Source: Diphasiastrum complanatum
Taxonomy: Eukaryota > Streptophyta > Lycopodiopsida > Lycopodiales > Lycopodiaceae
Length of the DNA stretch: 64,000 nt
Direction: 5' to 3'
Assembly: GCA_029204225.1 (NCBI GenBank)
Contig: CM055108.1
Location: forward strand, 26,155,303-26,219,302
This document shows positions 36,600 through 47,697 of this stretch, piece by piece. Each line of letters opens with the position of its first letter. The stretch's first letter is position 1. A program made the translations under genes and the position numbers. Below the pieces are notes generated by a model. The model had not been told where the DNA came from. It saw only the letters and a program-made list of their open reading frames with translations, and did not search any database.

Positions 36600-37670
36600 G
36601 GCAAACACAATAGAAACTTCTAAGCCCACTGACAAAGATGAAGATGAAAAAGCATTTTTGGCAAGACTGGAGACAAACAAGATGATGAATCAAGTTGGTA
36701 TTTGGACTCAGGGGCTATCCAACATATGACCAATTGTTGAGACTGGTTTCAAGAGTCCAACTCTTTCAACACTCAAAGGCATCTTCATTTGGGTGATAGC
36801 AGCACACATCATATCTATGGTGAAGGTACTGTAAAGTTACAATTTCAGAATAGTGAAGTCAAATTAGTACCAAATGTTCTGCATGTTCCAAATCTTACAA
36901 AGAATCTGCTTTCTAAAAGTAGAATTGTAGATTTGGGTCAAAATATTGAATTCATTATAGATGATTTATTTTTTATAAAGGTAGAAGACATATACATGTC
37001 TCAACCGGAAGGTTATGAACTTGAAGGCAAAGAGCATCAGGATTGCAAATTTTATAAAGCTCTTTATGGGCTTAAGTAGTCACCATGGGCATGGGTTTAA
37101 AGGATCAAGACATTTTTTCTAGAACACGGTTTTATACCTAGCTTAGCCGACTCTAACATAGACTTCAAGGCAGCAGCATCATCTTTTATCATCATCACAT
37201 TATAAGTTGATGATAATTTATCTTTCAGTAACAATATCTCCATTATTAAATGATACAAAGCTATGTTGTCAAATGAGTTCAACATGACACATTTTTGTCT
37301 TGAAATACAAATTTTCAAAGGTTGAGCCATTTTTATTAGTCAGCAAAGGTATATACGAAAACTTACTGGAAAAGCATAACATGGTAGACTGCAAATCAAC
37401 AAATTTTCCAATGAACCCTTGTTTGAAATTTTCTAAGAAATAATGCCCACAGTCTCAAGAGGAAGTGGAGCAGATGGAGAAGTATCTTTATCATTCGATT
37501 ATAATTAGTCAAGAAGTCGAACATACATTTTGCATAACTCAGTTTATAGCAGGGCAACATATATTTTATGAAGGCATTATCAATTGAAATTTATAACAGG
37601 CTTAACAATTTGTTAAATCTGAATATCAAGTTTTTCAAGATTCACATTAAGGGAGAGTGTTAGATTTCTA
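36600..37670 (+). pseudogene. Ty1/copia relic: GAG-pre-integrase fused to RT by deletion
   Basis: WYLDSGAIQHMTN near 36,690, then GEGTVKLQF and PNVLHVPNLTKNLLSKS, are copia protease/GAG-pre-integrase. Within the same ORF (36,789-37,079) the sequence then jumps to EDIYMSQPEGYELEGKEHQD and YKALYGLK, which is RT. Integrase and the start of RT are therefore deleted. RT continues in broken frames (FFLEHGFIPSLADS, ITL-VDD with the YVDD Tyr lost to a stop, then MVDCKSTNFPMN). A purine tract and TGTTAGATTTC near 37,658 mark the probable 3' LTR start. Confidence 0.8.
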
Positions 37671-38182
37671 TCTTTGATAAAATCAAAGATAATGAGGACC
37701 TTGTCATGTGCTGCATGTAATTAGCCCATGAGCTTACTAATAATGAATTGCCAAATATGGCCATGTAGCTAAAAGTAGACTAGAATTAGTCATTAGGACA
37801 GTTAATAAGGTGGCTTGAACAACTTCCCTGTATTTGTGAATAGCAAACTTGCTAAATTTGGAGGCTATTGTTCATTTTATAATTTTGTGTTTCAAGATAT
37901 CTTGGAGCTTCTCTTTGAGAGCTTTCTTGATGGAGAAAGTGTTCATGTTCCTAAAATCACATGAGAGCTATGATCATGCTCTAGAATCAGGCCCCTATCT
38001 TGTGAATGATCAATAATCATGAATAATGATACCTTACTTTGCCTATTTTGCTGAAGTTTTGCTACTTTTAGCTATCTTCTTGATTTTTGGCTTGTTTTCT
38101 TGATTTCTTGTATTTCCATTGTAATTTGATCTTAATGAATGGATAAGATGTTTGAATGCTAAGTTTGGCACATGACAATTTT

Positions 38183-38195
38183 TGGTATCAAAGCC
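38183..38195 (+). promoter_or_regulatory. tRNA-Met-type primer-binding site
   Basis: TGGTATCAAAGCC differs at one base from the canonical TGGTATCAGAGCC and lies just after the 5' LTR, fixing the element's orientation as plus. Confidence 0.7.
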
Positions 38196-38931
38196 TTAGA
38201 TCCTTTCCCCATCAGATTTGGTGGTTCTTGTTAAGTTTGGCAGAGTTTCTTGTTTTTTCCAATTTCCAATAATTTTTTATTCAATTTTTGACCATATATG
38301 TGTGATTTCTTATTGTAGATCAGTAGATCTTTTGTTTAGCTTTCTGGAGGTGCTAAACTTTTCTGATTTGGAGCTATAATGGCCAAGTTATGGCCATTTT
38401 AGTGATTTACTTCCATTTTTAATTAGTTATAGTTTTTGCAGTCTGTTTTTCTCCATTTTTGGCTAAAATTTTGGCCGAATTTTGTGACTCTAGTTTAACA
38501 TGATTGTAGATCTCTGTCTTAGCTTGAATTTGAGCCAATTTGGTTGAAAATTGAGAGAGATATGACAATTCTTGTGAAGGAGGTCTAAAACTAGTTTTTG
38601 GTGGAAATTTGGGAGAGAAGCACTTCAACTTTTCATTTTTGAAGTTTTACTTTTTTGTTAATTTTTTTTTATTTCTTCATTCTGAAGTTTTCGTAGGTTC
38701 ATTAAAAAAAAATCTGACCTAACCCTACGTTTGCAGAACCCTAACCCCACCTTTGCAATTTAGGGTAAAAAAGAAAAAAAAAGTGCAAAAAACAAACACC
38801 TTGGCCAATTTTTCTAACCCTAACCCCAGGGATTGAATAAACATTGAAAGAAAAAAAAAACTTTAGCCTGAACCTAACCCTCCCCACGCGTACCACTCCC
38901 TGGCGCCACCCCCATCTCCCGCACGTTCTCT

Positions 38932-39335
38932 CTCCGTAATTGTCATTTGGGCTCATAGTGGACAGGTGGCAGATTTTTATTGGATCAAATAGGAGAAGTT
39001 TAAACCCATATTAGTTTGGGCCTTTCAAGGCCTGCTACCATGTAGCATGCAGCCTTCAATGCACCTTGCCGCAGGGTGGCTTGGTGCATTAAGGCTGCAT
39101 GCTACAGTCGGTAGCGGGGTGCTCACGCCCGCTACCTAGTCCGTAATTGTCATTTGGGCTCATAGTGAACAGGTGGCAGATTTTTATTGGATCAAATAAG
39201 AGAAGTTTAAACCCATATTAGTTTGGGCCTTTCAATTAAAAGGTCCAAACTTCAATTACGACAGGTAGCAGGCTTGAGCAGGCCTGCTACCATGTAGCAT
39301 GCAGCCTTGAGGTGCATTTGAAGGCTGCATGCTAC
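38932..39335. repeat. Duplicated 96-bp unit with four perfect or near-perfect hairpins
   Basis: A 96-bp block starts at 38,932 and again at 39,140. Hairpins lie within and after the units. GTAGCATGCAGCCTT and its complement form stems at 39,042-39,105 (24-bp arms with one bulge) and 39,294-39,335 (15-bp perfect arms, 12-nt loop). GGTAGCGGG/CCCGCTACC pair at about 39,110-39,136, and GGTAGCAGG/CCTGCTACC pair at 39,264-39,289. Confidence 0.8.
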
Positions 39336-39429
39336 AACCGGTGCCCGGTGATGGTTTTCTTTTTTCTCTCTCAGGTGCCCTGCGATGGTTTTCTTTTTTC
39401 CTTTCTTCTCGCCTCTCCAGCCCGTACCT

Positions 39430-39575
39430 CTCCCTCTCCCTGGTGTTTTCTGTCCGCCCAGGCCTGCGCCTCCCTCCGGATTCCGTAATATTCCCAAAAA
39501 ACAATTCCGACCCCAACCTCTCTGTCTGCGCCCAGCCATGCGCCTCCCTCCGGATTCTGGAATATTCCAGAAAAA
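39430..39575. repeat. Short tandem duplication (about 75-bp unit)
   Basis: GCGCCTCCCTCCGGATTC followed by (G/C)-TAATATTCC-AAAAAA occurs twice about 75 bp apart, each preceded by CTGT(C/T)(C/T)GC-CCCAG. Non-coding. Confidence 0.6.
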
Positions 39576-40181
39576 AAAGATTTCGAAAATAATATTCCAT
39601 CCTTTCCATTCACATGCCCGATAAAGATAAAAAAAATCGGTTTTGTTTCTCTTTAACGGGTTTTATACTCTCATTACGAGCACTACAATATTCTCAATTC
39701 TTATAGAATTTGATTTGTTAATTTTTTAGAAACCCCACTCTAAAATCTAGTTAATTCATTCCATAGTTGTCTTCAAACCTTTAGAACTTGAACTTTTTTG
39801 TTGGATCTCAAAATTCAGTGGTATAAAAATGGAAATTACTCAGCTCACTGCGCTGAGTACGATGATCATCATGTCGTCATCATTATTTACTGCTTAATTA
39901 TAATTTTTTTAGGACCCCGTTGTCCTAAAGTTGTTTACATTTAATTCTTTATTCCTTCAATTGACCGTATCTCATCTGTTTGAGCTTGGATTGCAGTGCC
40001 GTAAAAAGCAAACTTCATTAGCTCAACAAGATTGTCAGTGTAGAAATATTATTTGTACCAAAATTTGACCTCTTCAAAAGTTTCTGTATCTGCTCTATAA
40101 AAAAAACCCATGTCTCTCGTCACTACTTAACTGCACCTTGCTAAATTCGATTTTCATATCACTTCAAAATTCTTCCCAAGA

Positions 40182-41645
40182 TTGCAATCCACAGTTACAA
40201 GATTTGGTTATTCCACATCGATTCCAATGGATTGGGATTATGAACAAGATGATGACAATCAGTCATATTGTTGTGACAATTATGACAATGGTGTGGAGGA
40301 ATGTTGGGATCAAGGTGATGATTACAACGAAGATTATGATCAAGGTGACAATAACATTGAAGATTATGATCAAGGTGATGAAATCACTGATGACAATCAG
40401 TATCAAGACCAGAACGATGATTTTTCTAATGATGATCAGTATCAGAACTACAATGACACTTCAGAACTTGACCATTACTCTGAGGATTTCAACAACGATC
40501 AGCAAGGTGAAGAACAACACGAACCAGTCATTGAAGATGGCTTTGCAGATGAAGCAGTTGAGCCATTTGATGCTCTAGAAGAACTAGAGTTCAATGATGG
40601 TGATTATCAGGATCAAGATCAATTCCAATTTACTAATGAAGATCAATTTGAAGCGACAAGCGTGGATGAGCAACAACATGTGCAAAGTGGAACAAAATAT
40701 CACTACGAGCCCATGGATCAATTCTATGATCTTGATTAACTCAAAAGACGACATCACCATGGTGCAGAACAACATTTTGATCATAATGAAGATGATAACG
40801 TTGATTATGAGGCCTATGAAGATGCCTATGAAAGTGAAGAAATTGATCACAATGAAGTGTGTTCTCTTTATGCCATTACATGTATGATTGGTCCTTCTCT
40901 GATGGGTACATCATTTCTTAACGCAAAAAATTTTAAGGAGGGAAGGAATATTACTATGGCGAGTGGAGCGACAATTTCCAGCTCCTATGTTAATTTTGGG
41001 GCAAGTTTAACGTCATCAACTCAACAACAGTGGGCCAGCATTCGTGGAAGATCAAATGATATTGTAAGCCCTACAATGAGTGAGAAGAACATGGGAACAA
41101 AAGAAAGATTACGTAAACTTATCGAGTAGTGTGCACAATTAGCGCGGCAGCACCATGACCAAATGGTCATATTGATAGCTGATTGTAAATCTATGCTTGC
41201 TACTAGGTCCATGTCACGGAAACTGAATGCTAATCTTAATCTGGGCGAAACTAATCCCTTGCCAAATATAAATGTCAATCCCTACTCTGGCATAAAGGTT
41301 GATGACTTCACAACGACGCCTCCTATAATTCAGATGAAAACTTTCAAGCCAAAATTAGATAATGATCGAGATGTATTGAGTAGACAAGATCATGAATTTT
41401 TTGATGAAACTGATGGTTTTGAGGAAGAAAACAAGATTCTTAATATCGATCTATCTTCCATGGAGACAAATCAATATCAGCAAAGCACCAATGGACAAGT
41501 GGATGAAGACCAATTTAAAAATCCAGATCAAGTCTTGTCCGACAGTTGTAATGATCAGGACCAAGATCAAAATAAGGAGGTATACTATGAGCCGAGCGAA
41601 CTTCTACAACTGCAATTAAATCATGGAGTACAATTTGATTGCTGA
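40182..41645 (+). pseudogene. Long acidic reading frame with two in-frame stops, novel
   Basis: A single frame of 488 codons is interrupted only by TAA at 40,737 and TAG at 41,127; the frame edge is TTG and the first ATG is at about 40,227. The N-terminal third is extremely rich in Asp, Gln, Tyr and Asn, with repeated DYDQGD words. The middle has Ser/Thr-rich and basic stretches (SEKNMGTKERLRKLIE), and the C-terminal third is again acidic. A frameshifted continuation may run to 41,838. No Gag, protease, envelope or host domain is recognised. Its persistence over 1.4 kb with two nonsense mutations suggests it was recently coding, perhaps an element-borne Gag substitute or a captured host gene. 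Confidence 0.6.
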
Positions 41646-42599
41646 GAATTATGCTCTACTCCACAAATTAGTGGTTATGACCATATTATTGATAATGATT
41701 GGAGTTATTCTTGAACATGGATCAAGCGAGCGATATAACACTGACGCAAAATTCAAATACCAATATAGCAATGAGGTTTTTGATGATGAAATTGGTATCA
41801 ACATTGCTTCAATGAAGTCAATAATTTTCATTTATTGAGTGTCGATTTACTTTATTCAAAGTTTATTGCCAAAAATTTATTTTTGAAGAGCAAATTTGCA
41901 CCGAGTTACCAATTAATGAATCTAATGTGATATTGATGGAAGGAGTTGGTGCAAAATCCTTGAATATTCTTGCGTTAGAGGATGCCATCAATCCTATCAA
42001 CAAGGAAAATATGTTAACTTTGAAACTGAATTCAAAACCGTCAAATTCCTTGTGTACAGATGCCCTACACTTCATGGGATTTGATGCATGGCTCTAATAA
42101 CTGCTCTGGAGCTAGAAATAGATACCACTATCCTACATCAAGGAGCAATGCATAAGGCTATAGCACCGAATGTAGGGACAAAAAAAGACGCATATGGAAT
42201 TAAATAGCCCATCCAATCAAGGAAGATACCGAGGAAGAAGACTTTCAAATGTCTGTTGCTTGGAATATGTCAACCCATGCAAAACTAATGCAACTTGAGG
42301 CTTTCTTGTGTTACATCAATCTCTTCTTCAGTGATCTTATCAAATCTATGAGATCAGTTGTAGATCAAAGGTTCTTTATGAAGAATTCTCGTTGCAACCT
42401 TGTTCTATGCTAATAAGCTGAGGCAACAAAATCTGATGGTAGATGGCTACTGACAAGAATAATACAAGAAAAGATGTTTCTTACTCAAGTTGGCCAAATA
42501 TTCTTCGACTACCACCAAAGGATTCATGAAGCATGGCACTCAACAAAAGAGCTACATGGTCTTCATTTTTTAGGGCAAAAATGCTTAAAGTAGGGGGAG

Positions 42600-42978
42600 T
42601 GTCATGTGCTGCATGTAATTAGCCCATGAGCTTACTAATGAATTGCCAAATATGGCCATGGAGCTAAAGTAGACTAGAATTAGTCATTAGGACAGTTAAT
42701 AAGGTGGCTCGAACAACCTCGCTATATTTGTGAATAGCGGACTTGTAATAATGGTTGTAAGGCCCAAATTAGCCAAATAAGGCCCCAAACTTATAGTAGA
42801 GGCACAAATGACCATTATAAATAGCTGAGGTTGTGCTATATTTGGAGGCTATTGTTCATTTTGTAATTTTGAGTTTTAAGATATCTTGGAGCTTCTCTTT
42901 GAGAGCTTTCTTGATGGAGAAAGTGGTTCATGTGCCTAAAATCACATGAGAGCTAGGATCATGCTCTAGAATCAAGCA
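42600..42978 (+). repeat. 3' LTR copy (truncated) of the non-autonomous element
   Basis: Matches 37,702-37,995 except for about 100 bp (around 42,745-42,840) absent from the 5' copy. Similarity stops abruptly after CTCTAGAATCA, so its last ~180 bp are missing. Confidence 0.75.
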
Positions 42979-43169
42979 ACCAATGACGGCGGACTACCAC
43001 ATGGCACATGCACATGATTGGTTATCCATACCCAAATTATGTAGGAAAAAATTTGTAAAAACTATTTTTTTTCCCTAGTCATTACACATAAATCGTTAAA
43101 AAACTTAAAAAAAAAATAGTAAAAAAAATTCCAAAAAGAAAACTTTGCACTTGATCATTATGCATGGAA
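42979..43169. other. AT-rich intron sequence
   Basis: Poly-A/T-rich stretch between the LTR element and the GC-rich block. Nothing recognised. Confidence 0.3.
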
Positions 43170-43690
43170 AGCCAAGACGGCCTCGAGCAAGGCCCCTCCT
43201 AGGCCCCCACCGTTGGGGCTTACGAGCACTGCCCGCGCATGGGAGGGGTTTGGCCTCGGTGGCCTCCCCGCTGTTGACCCGTGTCAGCTGCGCAGTGCCC
43301 GTCAAAAATCAGCGGGCGCCTGATTTTGCCAGGCGGCGCAGGGCGAGCGGGCGCACCGGGCAGGCAGGCGTCGGGCAACGGTGGCGCCGAGCAGCAGGCA
43401 GGTGGCGGCGGCGCCAGGCAAGGCCAGGCAGCGGTGGCGTCGGGCAGCGGTCAGGTGGCGTCGGGGCGGTGGGCAGGGGCAGCCTCTCACACACACACAT
43501 GCAAGGCTATGGGGAGTTTGTGTATATATGCCCTCCCCATAGTCTGATAGGAATGCTTATGGGACAAAGATTGGTTCCCTGGACACGTGGCGTCCGGGCA
43601 GCCAGTTTTCATTAAAAAAAAAACAAAAAAAATTGTGGTCAAGAGGGCACCGGGGCCAAAGGGCCACCGTGCTCGCAAGATGCGGGCGGC
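43170..43690. repeat. Second GC-rich GGCGCC element
   Basis: High GC, with repeated GGCG(G/C)C and GGCAGCGGT words. The right part (43,480-43,610: CACACACACATGCA, CTATGGGGAG, CTTATGGGACAA, CACGTGGCGTCCGGGC) is clearly related to the right arm of the element at 35,560-36,450 and, inverted, to its left arm. ORFs on both strands are composition-driven. It marks a family with at least two copies in this intron. Confidence 0.5.
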
Positions 43691-44473
43691 CCCCACCCCC
43701 CTTCCCCAAAAAAATACATACAACCCATCTAGCCCAGCTTGGTACAATGATTGCCAATGAGTGAGTTTATAGGGTTGATGGAATTCCTCACTTTGTGGTC
43801 TGGACTCCTTGCTCTCATGTGTGGTGATTGTGTCGATGATTATTTTCACAAGAATAGGGTTAACGAGCGAGCCAATAAGCACGAGACGAGTGGACATGGC
43901 AGGGCCCTATAAATTTCGAGCAAGCAAGGCAATATGCGCTGTGCCCAACAAAATTCTTTGTGGGTCCAAGGACAACAATCTAATTTTTTAGCAAGCACAA
44001 GTACGACATGCATAACATTTTTGGGGGCACTATCATGATAGGTGTCGCGACTATTTTGTTGGCACCCAAATTTTTGCAGGCATAGATGCAATAAGCCCAA
44101 ACTAATAAATACAAAGTTGTTTGCATATATGCAATAGATGAGTAATTACCCAAAAACTTATGAGATAAAAACTTACAAGCCATGTGGCAAGCAAAGAGCA
44201 CACCCAAGGGGGTACGCGCATTCGAGGGGACAGTACTGGGAGGGAAGGCGAGCACATGACAAGTAAAACTAGAATCAGAATACACCTTGGACCATGCCAT
44301 GGACGACGACTATCCCACTCGGTATCGTGCTTGCAAGAAAAGAGTGTGGTGATTGTGCATTGTATATAGCAATTGTGAGGAAAGAAATGTTGTGGTTTTT
44401 TAGGAGGAGCTTGAGTGGAGGCCACAGAGGGCTCACAAAAAAGTTTAATCTCATCCATTCATCTGCAAATGCT
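43691..44473. other. Intron sequence, nothing recognised
   Basis: Several overlapping short ORFs on both strands but no domain, LTR end or tandem repeat seen. Confidence 0.3.
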
Positions 44474-44535
44474 ATGCCAAAAAATTTTGGGCGAGGCTCG
44501 GCCATTCTGTGCCCGGCTCATTCCATAATACGTAG
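44474..44535. repeat. GC-rich fold-back fragment, copy B
   Basis: Contains GGGCGAGGCTCGGCCATTCTG and GGCTCATTCCATAATAC, which match words and edges of the fold-back at 8,321-8,416. Only part of the palindrome is retained. Confidence 0.45.
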
Positions 44536-44803
44536 TAGGGCTTTGTTGAGTGAAGGTGTAGCCCAGCCGATCAGCATTAACGTTAGGTTTTGGGATAGAA
44601 TTCAGTTTACTTCCAAATCTATGGACAGGGAAGTGACCACAGTAATACAAGAAGGTTTGGTACTTACTACTTATCCATTATATCAGCTGAGCCATGCTGA
44701 TTGATTACTAATTTGTTGTAACCAGTGAACACGATAAGGAATATATTTTTCCTTTAGCTGAAAAGGAAAAAGTCACAAGAACAAATGGATAAAATGAACT
44801 CAC

Positions 44804-44948
44804 CTCTTCCATCAGGTGTGCCTCCAGACAGAACGTCCGCTTTCTCATTGAATGATGAATCACTTGCAGTGCAGCTGTCACATATAAACAACAACAACAC
44901 AAATGAAACTGTGGAGATAAGTTCAACCCACTTCATGAAACCAAACAT
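44804..44948 (-). CDS. Exon 1 of LRR-RLK gene 2: signal peptide
   Basis: From an ATG at 44,948 (A at -3) the frame gives MFGFMKWVELISTVSFVLLL, a basic/aromatic start followed by a hydrophobic core, then a likely cleavage site near CTA-SDS and a short polar linker ending DGR. It ends at a strong donor, GAG|GTGAGT (44,804/44,803). The final G joins GA of the exon at 35,096 to make Gly, keeping frame: DGR-G-LQVERSP. The phase matches the acceptor in both paralogues. An in-frame ATG at 45,023 would add 25 basic residues, but it lies only about 20-25 bp downstream of a TATA-like box, so the shorter start is preferred. It could instead belong to an unseen third paralogue. Confidence 0.75.
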
Positions 44949-45042
44949 CTTGGCAACTCTCGCATGCGCCCCACATCCATTCACTTTTTCTGTTCTTCTA
45001 CCCAAACTTATCCTGATCTGCATGGTTGGTACTGTTGAGTCC

Positions 45043-45051
45043 CCTTATATC
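45043..45051 (-). promoter_or_regulatory. TATA-like box of LRR-RLK gene 2
   Basis: The minus strand reads GGATATAAGGGG about 95 bp upstream of the preferred ATG at 44,948, a normal spacing for a plant core promoter with a short leader. Not otherwise confirmed. Confidence 0.4.
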
Positions 45052-45111
45052 CTTCACAAGGTCTTCTCATATAAGCTTGACTATAACCGGATGAAACTCC
45101 AGATCAGATGA

Positions 45112-46963
45112 GTACTATCATCGATCCAGATATAAAAGATAAACAGCTCATGTAGCACTCGTAATTTAGCTAATGCAGAGTTGATCTGCAACCATTGTGA
45201 TCAAGGCTTGTGGATAAGAATATTACACCATGATGGCACAAATTCAATTGTAAGTACTGAAAATTATTAGATTATTAATATTGTCATCATGAGAGCATCC
45301 CCTGATCGTGTAGATGGAACAATACTAGAATAGTACTCATCAATGATAATGTATACTAATAATATGGTTTTTGGGGCAAACGTGCATTTTTTGAAGTAGA
45401 CTTGCAGCAAAATGAGCTTTGAGTCTTGACTAATCTAAAATGTTATCTATACTATAGAAAGCATATATCACACATGGCTTTTGCATATCCAAAAAGTTTA
45501 TACAAAATCATAAATGGAGGTGAGTCTTGATTCAATGTCATTGTGAAAAAGAATCATTACTTGGAAATTTTGGCAAGAATGTCCTAGACATTGGTCGAAT
45601 TAGAGAAGAGTTGAAACTATGCTAATGTACGTGTAGGCTTGAATCTGGCTGGAATCTCAGATTCTATGAGAGTGGATGTAGGGAGCCTTGTGCTCATTTT
45701 TGGTCTTGTGTGCATATATTGCACCTCTTGTATCATCTATTTGTGGCAAAAAAAATTTTACATCAAGATTTTTTCGTTTATTTATTTATATTAGAATTTG
45801 GTAGCTTTACATATTTATGAAAGGATTTTCTATAGATTAATTAATGACAAGGTTTTTGGCCTGGCCCTACAAAGGCAAGAGCTCGTAAAGAAAGCACGCA
45901 CTATTTTTAGGTCATGCATGGGCAGTACAACATTTGGAAGTCCTTGTTTTTTAACAATGGTGTAAAAGGTTATCACTTCATGGACTCTTATGTGCCTGTA
46001 ATGCATGCCACAAAATGAAACACAAATGCATGATAGTAAAACTTTTGAAATTCTTCATTTCTAAGTGATGTTGCAGAAATTAATGCATGTATGGTGAACT
46101 CTTTTGTGGTTGTAATTTGTACCAACTCAAGATGTCCACACAGATAGAATAGAGTTGAGACATTTTGTCTATCCAAAGCATGTATGATTTTTTTCTTTTA
46201 ATACGTGGACCTTGCATTATTCATAGGTAGCTAGTGATGTGTTGCTCAATAGGTGTGTGGTTAAAAACACAAAGAAGTGAATAAAGGTAAAACTCTAGCC
46301 TACGATCAAATATGCACGACCATTGTGTATGTCTTGCATGCAACTTAGCATGCAATACATAGCTAAATTTTGTGGTTGGTATTAAACTTAACCGATACCC
46401 TTTTGATCTGAAGAACTTGTGATTGTCTCAACTTTAATCTTGATTTGTGTGATACTAAGTTTTATTTCTATTCCCAATTTGCTTGCACTTGTTTCTCAAT
46501 ATTTTTCTAACAAGTGTAGAGAGTCAAGTTTGATATATGGTTTTTGCAATCATTAAAATCAGGCATGCTTTTACTAGACTTGTACAAGAGAAAGTGCTCC
46601 TTCTACTAATATTAGGAATAGACCTTATTATCAATAAACTAGTTTTGAGCATGCATACCATTGTCTTTAATATTCTTTTTTATTGCATAAGTCGTTTAGT
46701 AGCCTTCACTATGATATAAAATTCATATATACCGAAATCAACCCTGGCTAAAGAGGGCTTCAATGTCTAAGGGAGTCGAGTTTCTACGTAGTGTAGCAAT
46801 ATTTAAGTTATTGAAGATGATCAATGTTGTGTCACAACAAGTGTCATAGTATTGAGGATGAAGTGGTAGTTCCTTCTCTAACTCATTTAACCTTTCATTT
46901 ATCCATATGGGATGTTGAGAGTGAAATTTAAGTTTATTGGAAAATGTGATAATGTAATCTTGT
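45112..46963. other. Upstream flank of LRR-RLK gene 2
   Basis: AT-rich sequence with no recognised gene. The part near 45,000-45,500 may contain the promoter of gene 2. Confidence 0.35.
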
Positions 46964-47697
46964 CTCATGCACTATAGATTATCTATTGATTGAAATCCAA
47001 GATCAATGACAAAATCTAAGGCAAAGAGACCATTCTACATGCATACATTCATAACCAAAGACCTCTCACATGCATGGGAGTACTTCATGAAAAAAAAACT
47101 CTAGAGAGAGAATAGACCTATTGGTCTCGGGTAGAGAGAGAGTGCAATACAAGGAAAATTGATAGATCTCAAGTTGACTCAAAAACTCACATTGAATTAT
47201 CATAGAAAATAAGAGTACATATAGAACTCGTGGAGATCCATGCTTCAATCCTATTGGACCCCTTAAACAATAGCCTCTCTAATCCTATTGGGTGAGTGAT
47301 GCAATATCCCTAACTTTTGAATGGACCCTTCAAACAAATCTCTCACTTATGATTTGGACCCTTTGACTTTTGCCAACACTTTGACTTGATCACTCATCAA
47401 ATATAACTGGGACACTTGTAAGCAACCTAACTATCTCGAGGTACCTCACAATTGACTTTTGGCCTAATCATGACAAAACATGTGTACTTGACTATTTGAC
47501 CTCTAAAGCCAAAATTAGCCCTATCACCTACTGACACCAAGATGCTTGACTAGCAAACTTTATGACACCCCTAAAGCCAACATTATAAACTAATTCTAAC
47601 TATTTTACACACGTAGGAACATGCTCCACACATGTGAAATGTACTCACAAACATAAAATTATAAAGTAACCAAGATAGATTTTGACAATTTTTGACA
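46964..47697 (-). repeat. 3' LTR of the minus-strand copia derivative
   Basis: Starts on the minus strand with TGTCAAAAATTGTC at 47,697, right after the purine tract. Matches the 5' copy from about 47,440 down to 46,964. The 5' copy has a short extra block (near 53,790-53,815), and the 3' copy has an extra block near 47,205-47,220. Confidence 0.8.

Larger units (their letters stand above)
37702..42978 (+). mobile_element. Non-autonomous LTR element carrying a decayed acidic ORF
   Basis: The 5' LTR (37,702 to about 38,179) and 3' LTR copy (42,600-42,978, truncated at its end) both start TGTCATGTGCTGCATG. The 5' copy has lost about 100 bp that the 3' copy keeps. A primer-binding site (TGGTATCAAAGCC, 38,183) follows the 5' LTR, and a purine tract (AAAGTAGGGGGAG) precedes the 3' LTR. 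The 4.4-kb interior has no protease, integrase or RT. It holds hairpin clusters (38,932-39,335) and one long acidic reading frame (40,182-41,645). It resembles a large retrotransposon derivative. It sits in the intron of gene 2, antisense to the gene. Confidence 0.75.
35097..44803 (-). other. Proposed 9.7-kb intron of LRR-RLK gene 2, filled with repeats
   Basis: Bounded on the minus strand by GAG|GTGAGT at 44,804/44,803 and CCAG|GA at 35,097/35,096. It contains GC-rich fold-back elements, a copia relic, a 5.3-kb LTR element and a MITE-like fold-back, mostly in the opposite transcriptional sense to the gene. The junction codon G|GA encodes Gly, in frame on both sides. Confidence 0.7.

Noticed and set aside
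35481-36613. Many overlapping ORFs of 60-176 codons on both strands
   Set aside because: They overlap in all frames of a GC-rich, GGCGCC-repetitive block, are Pro/Ala/Gly/Arg-rich and have no domain. Stop codons are rare there because of composition.
39252-39624. Overlapping ORFs on both strands near the hairpin cluster
   Set aside because: They run through duplicated non-coding repeats inside the LTR element, with no conserved domain.
43145-43615. Arg/Gly-rich ORFs on both strands
   Set aside because: Same compositional effect in the second GC-rich element; both strands and several frames are open together.
44949-45023. Upstream in-frame ATG at 45,023 as the start of LRR-RLK gene 2
   Set aside because: It would place 25 basic residues before the signal peptide and lies only about 20-25 bp from the TATA-like box, probably before or at the transcription start.
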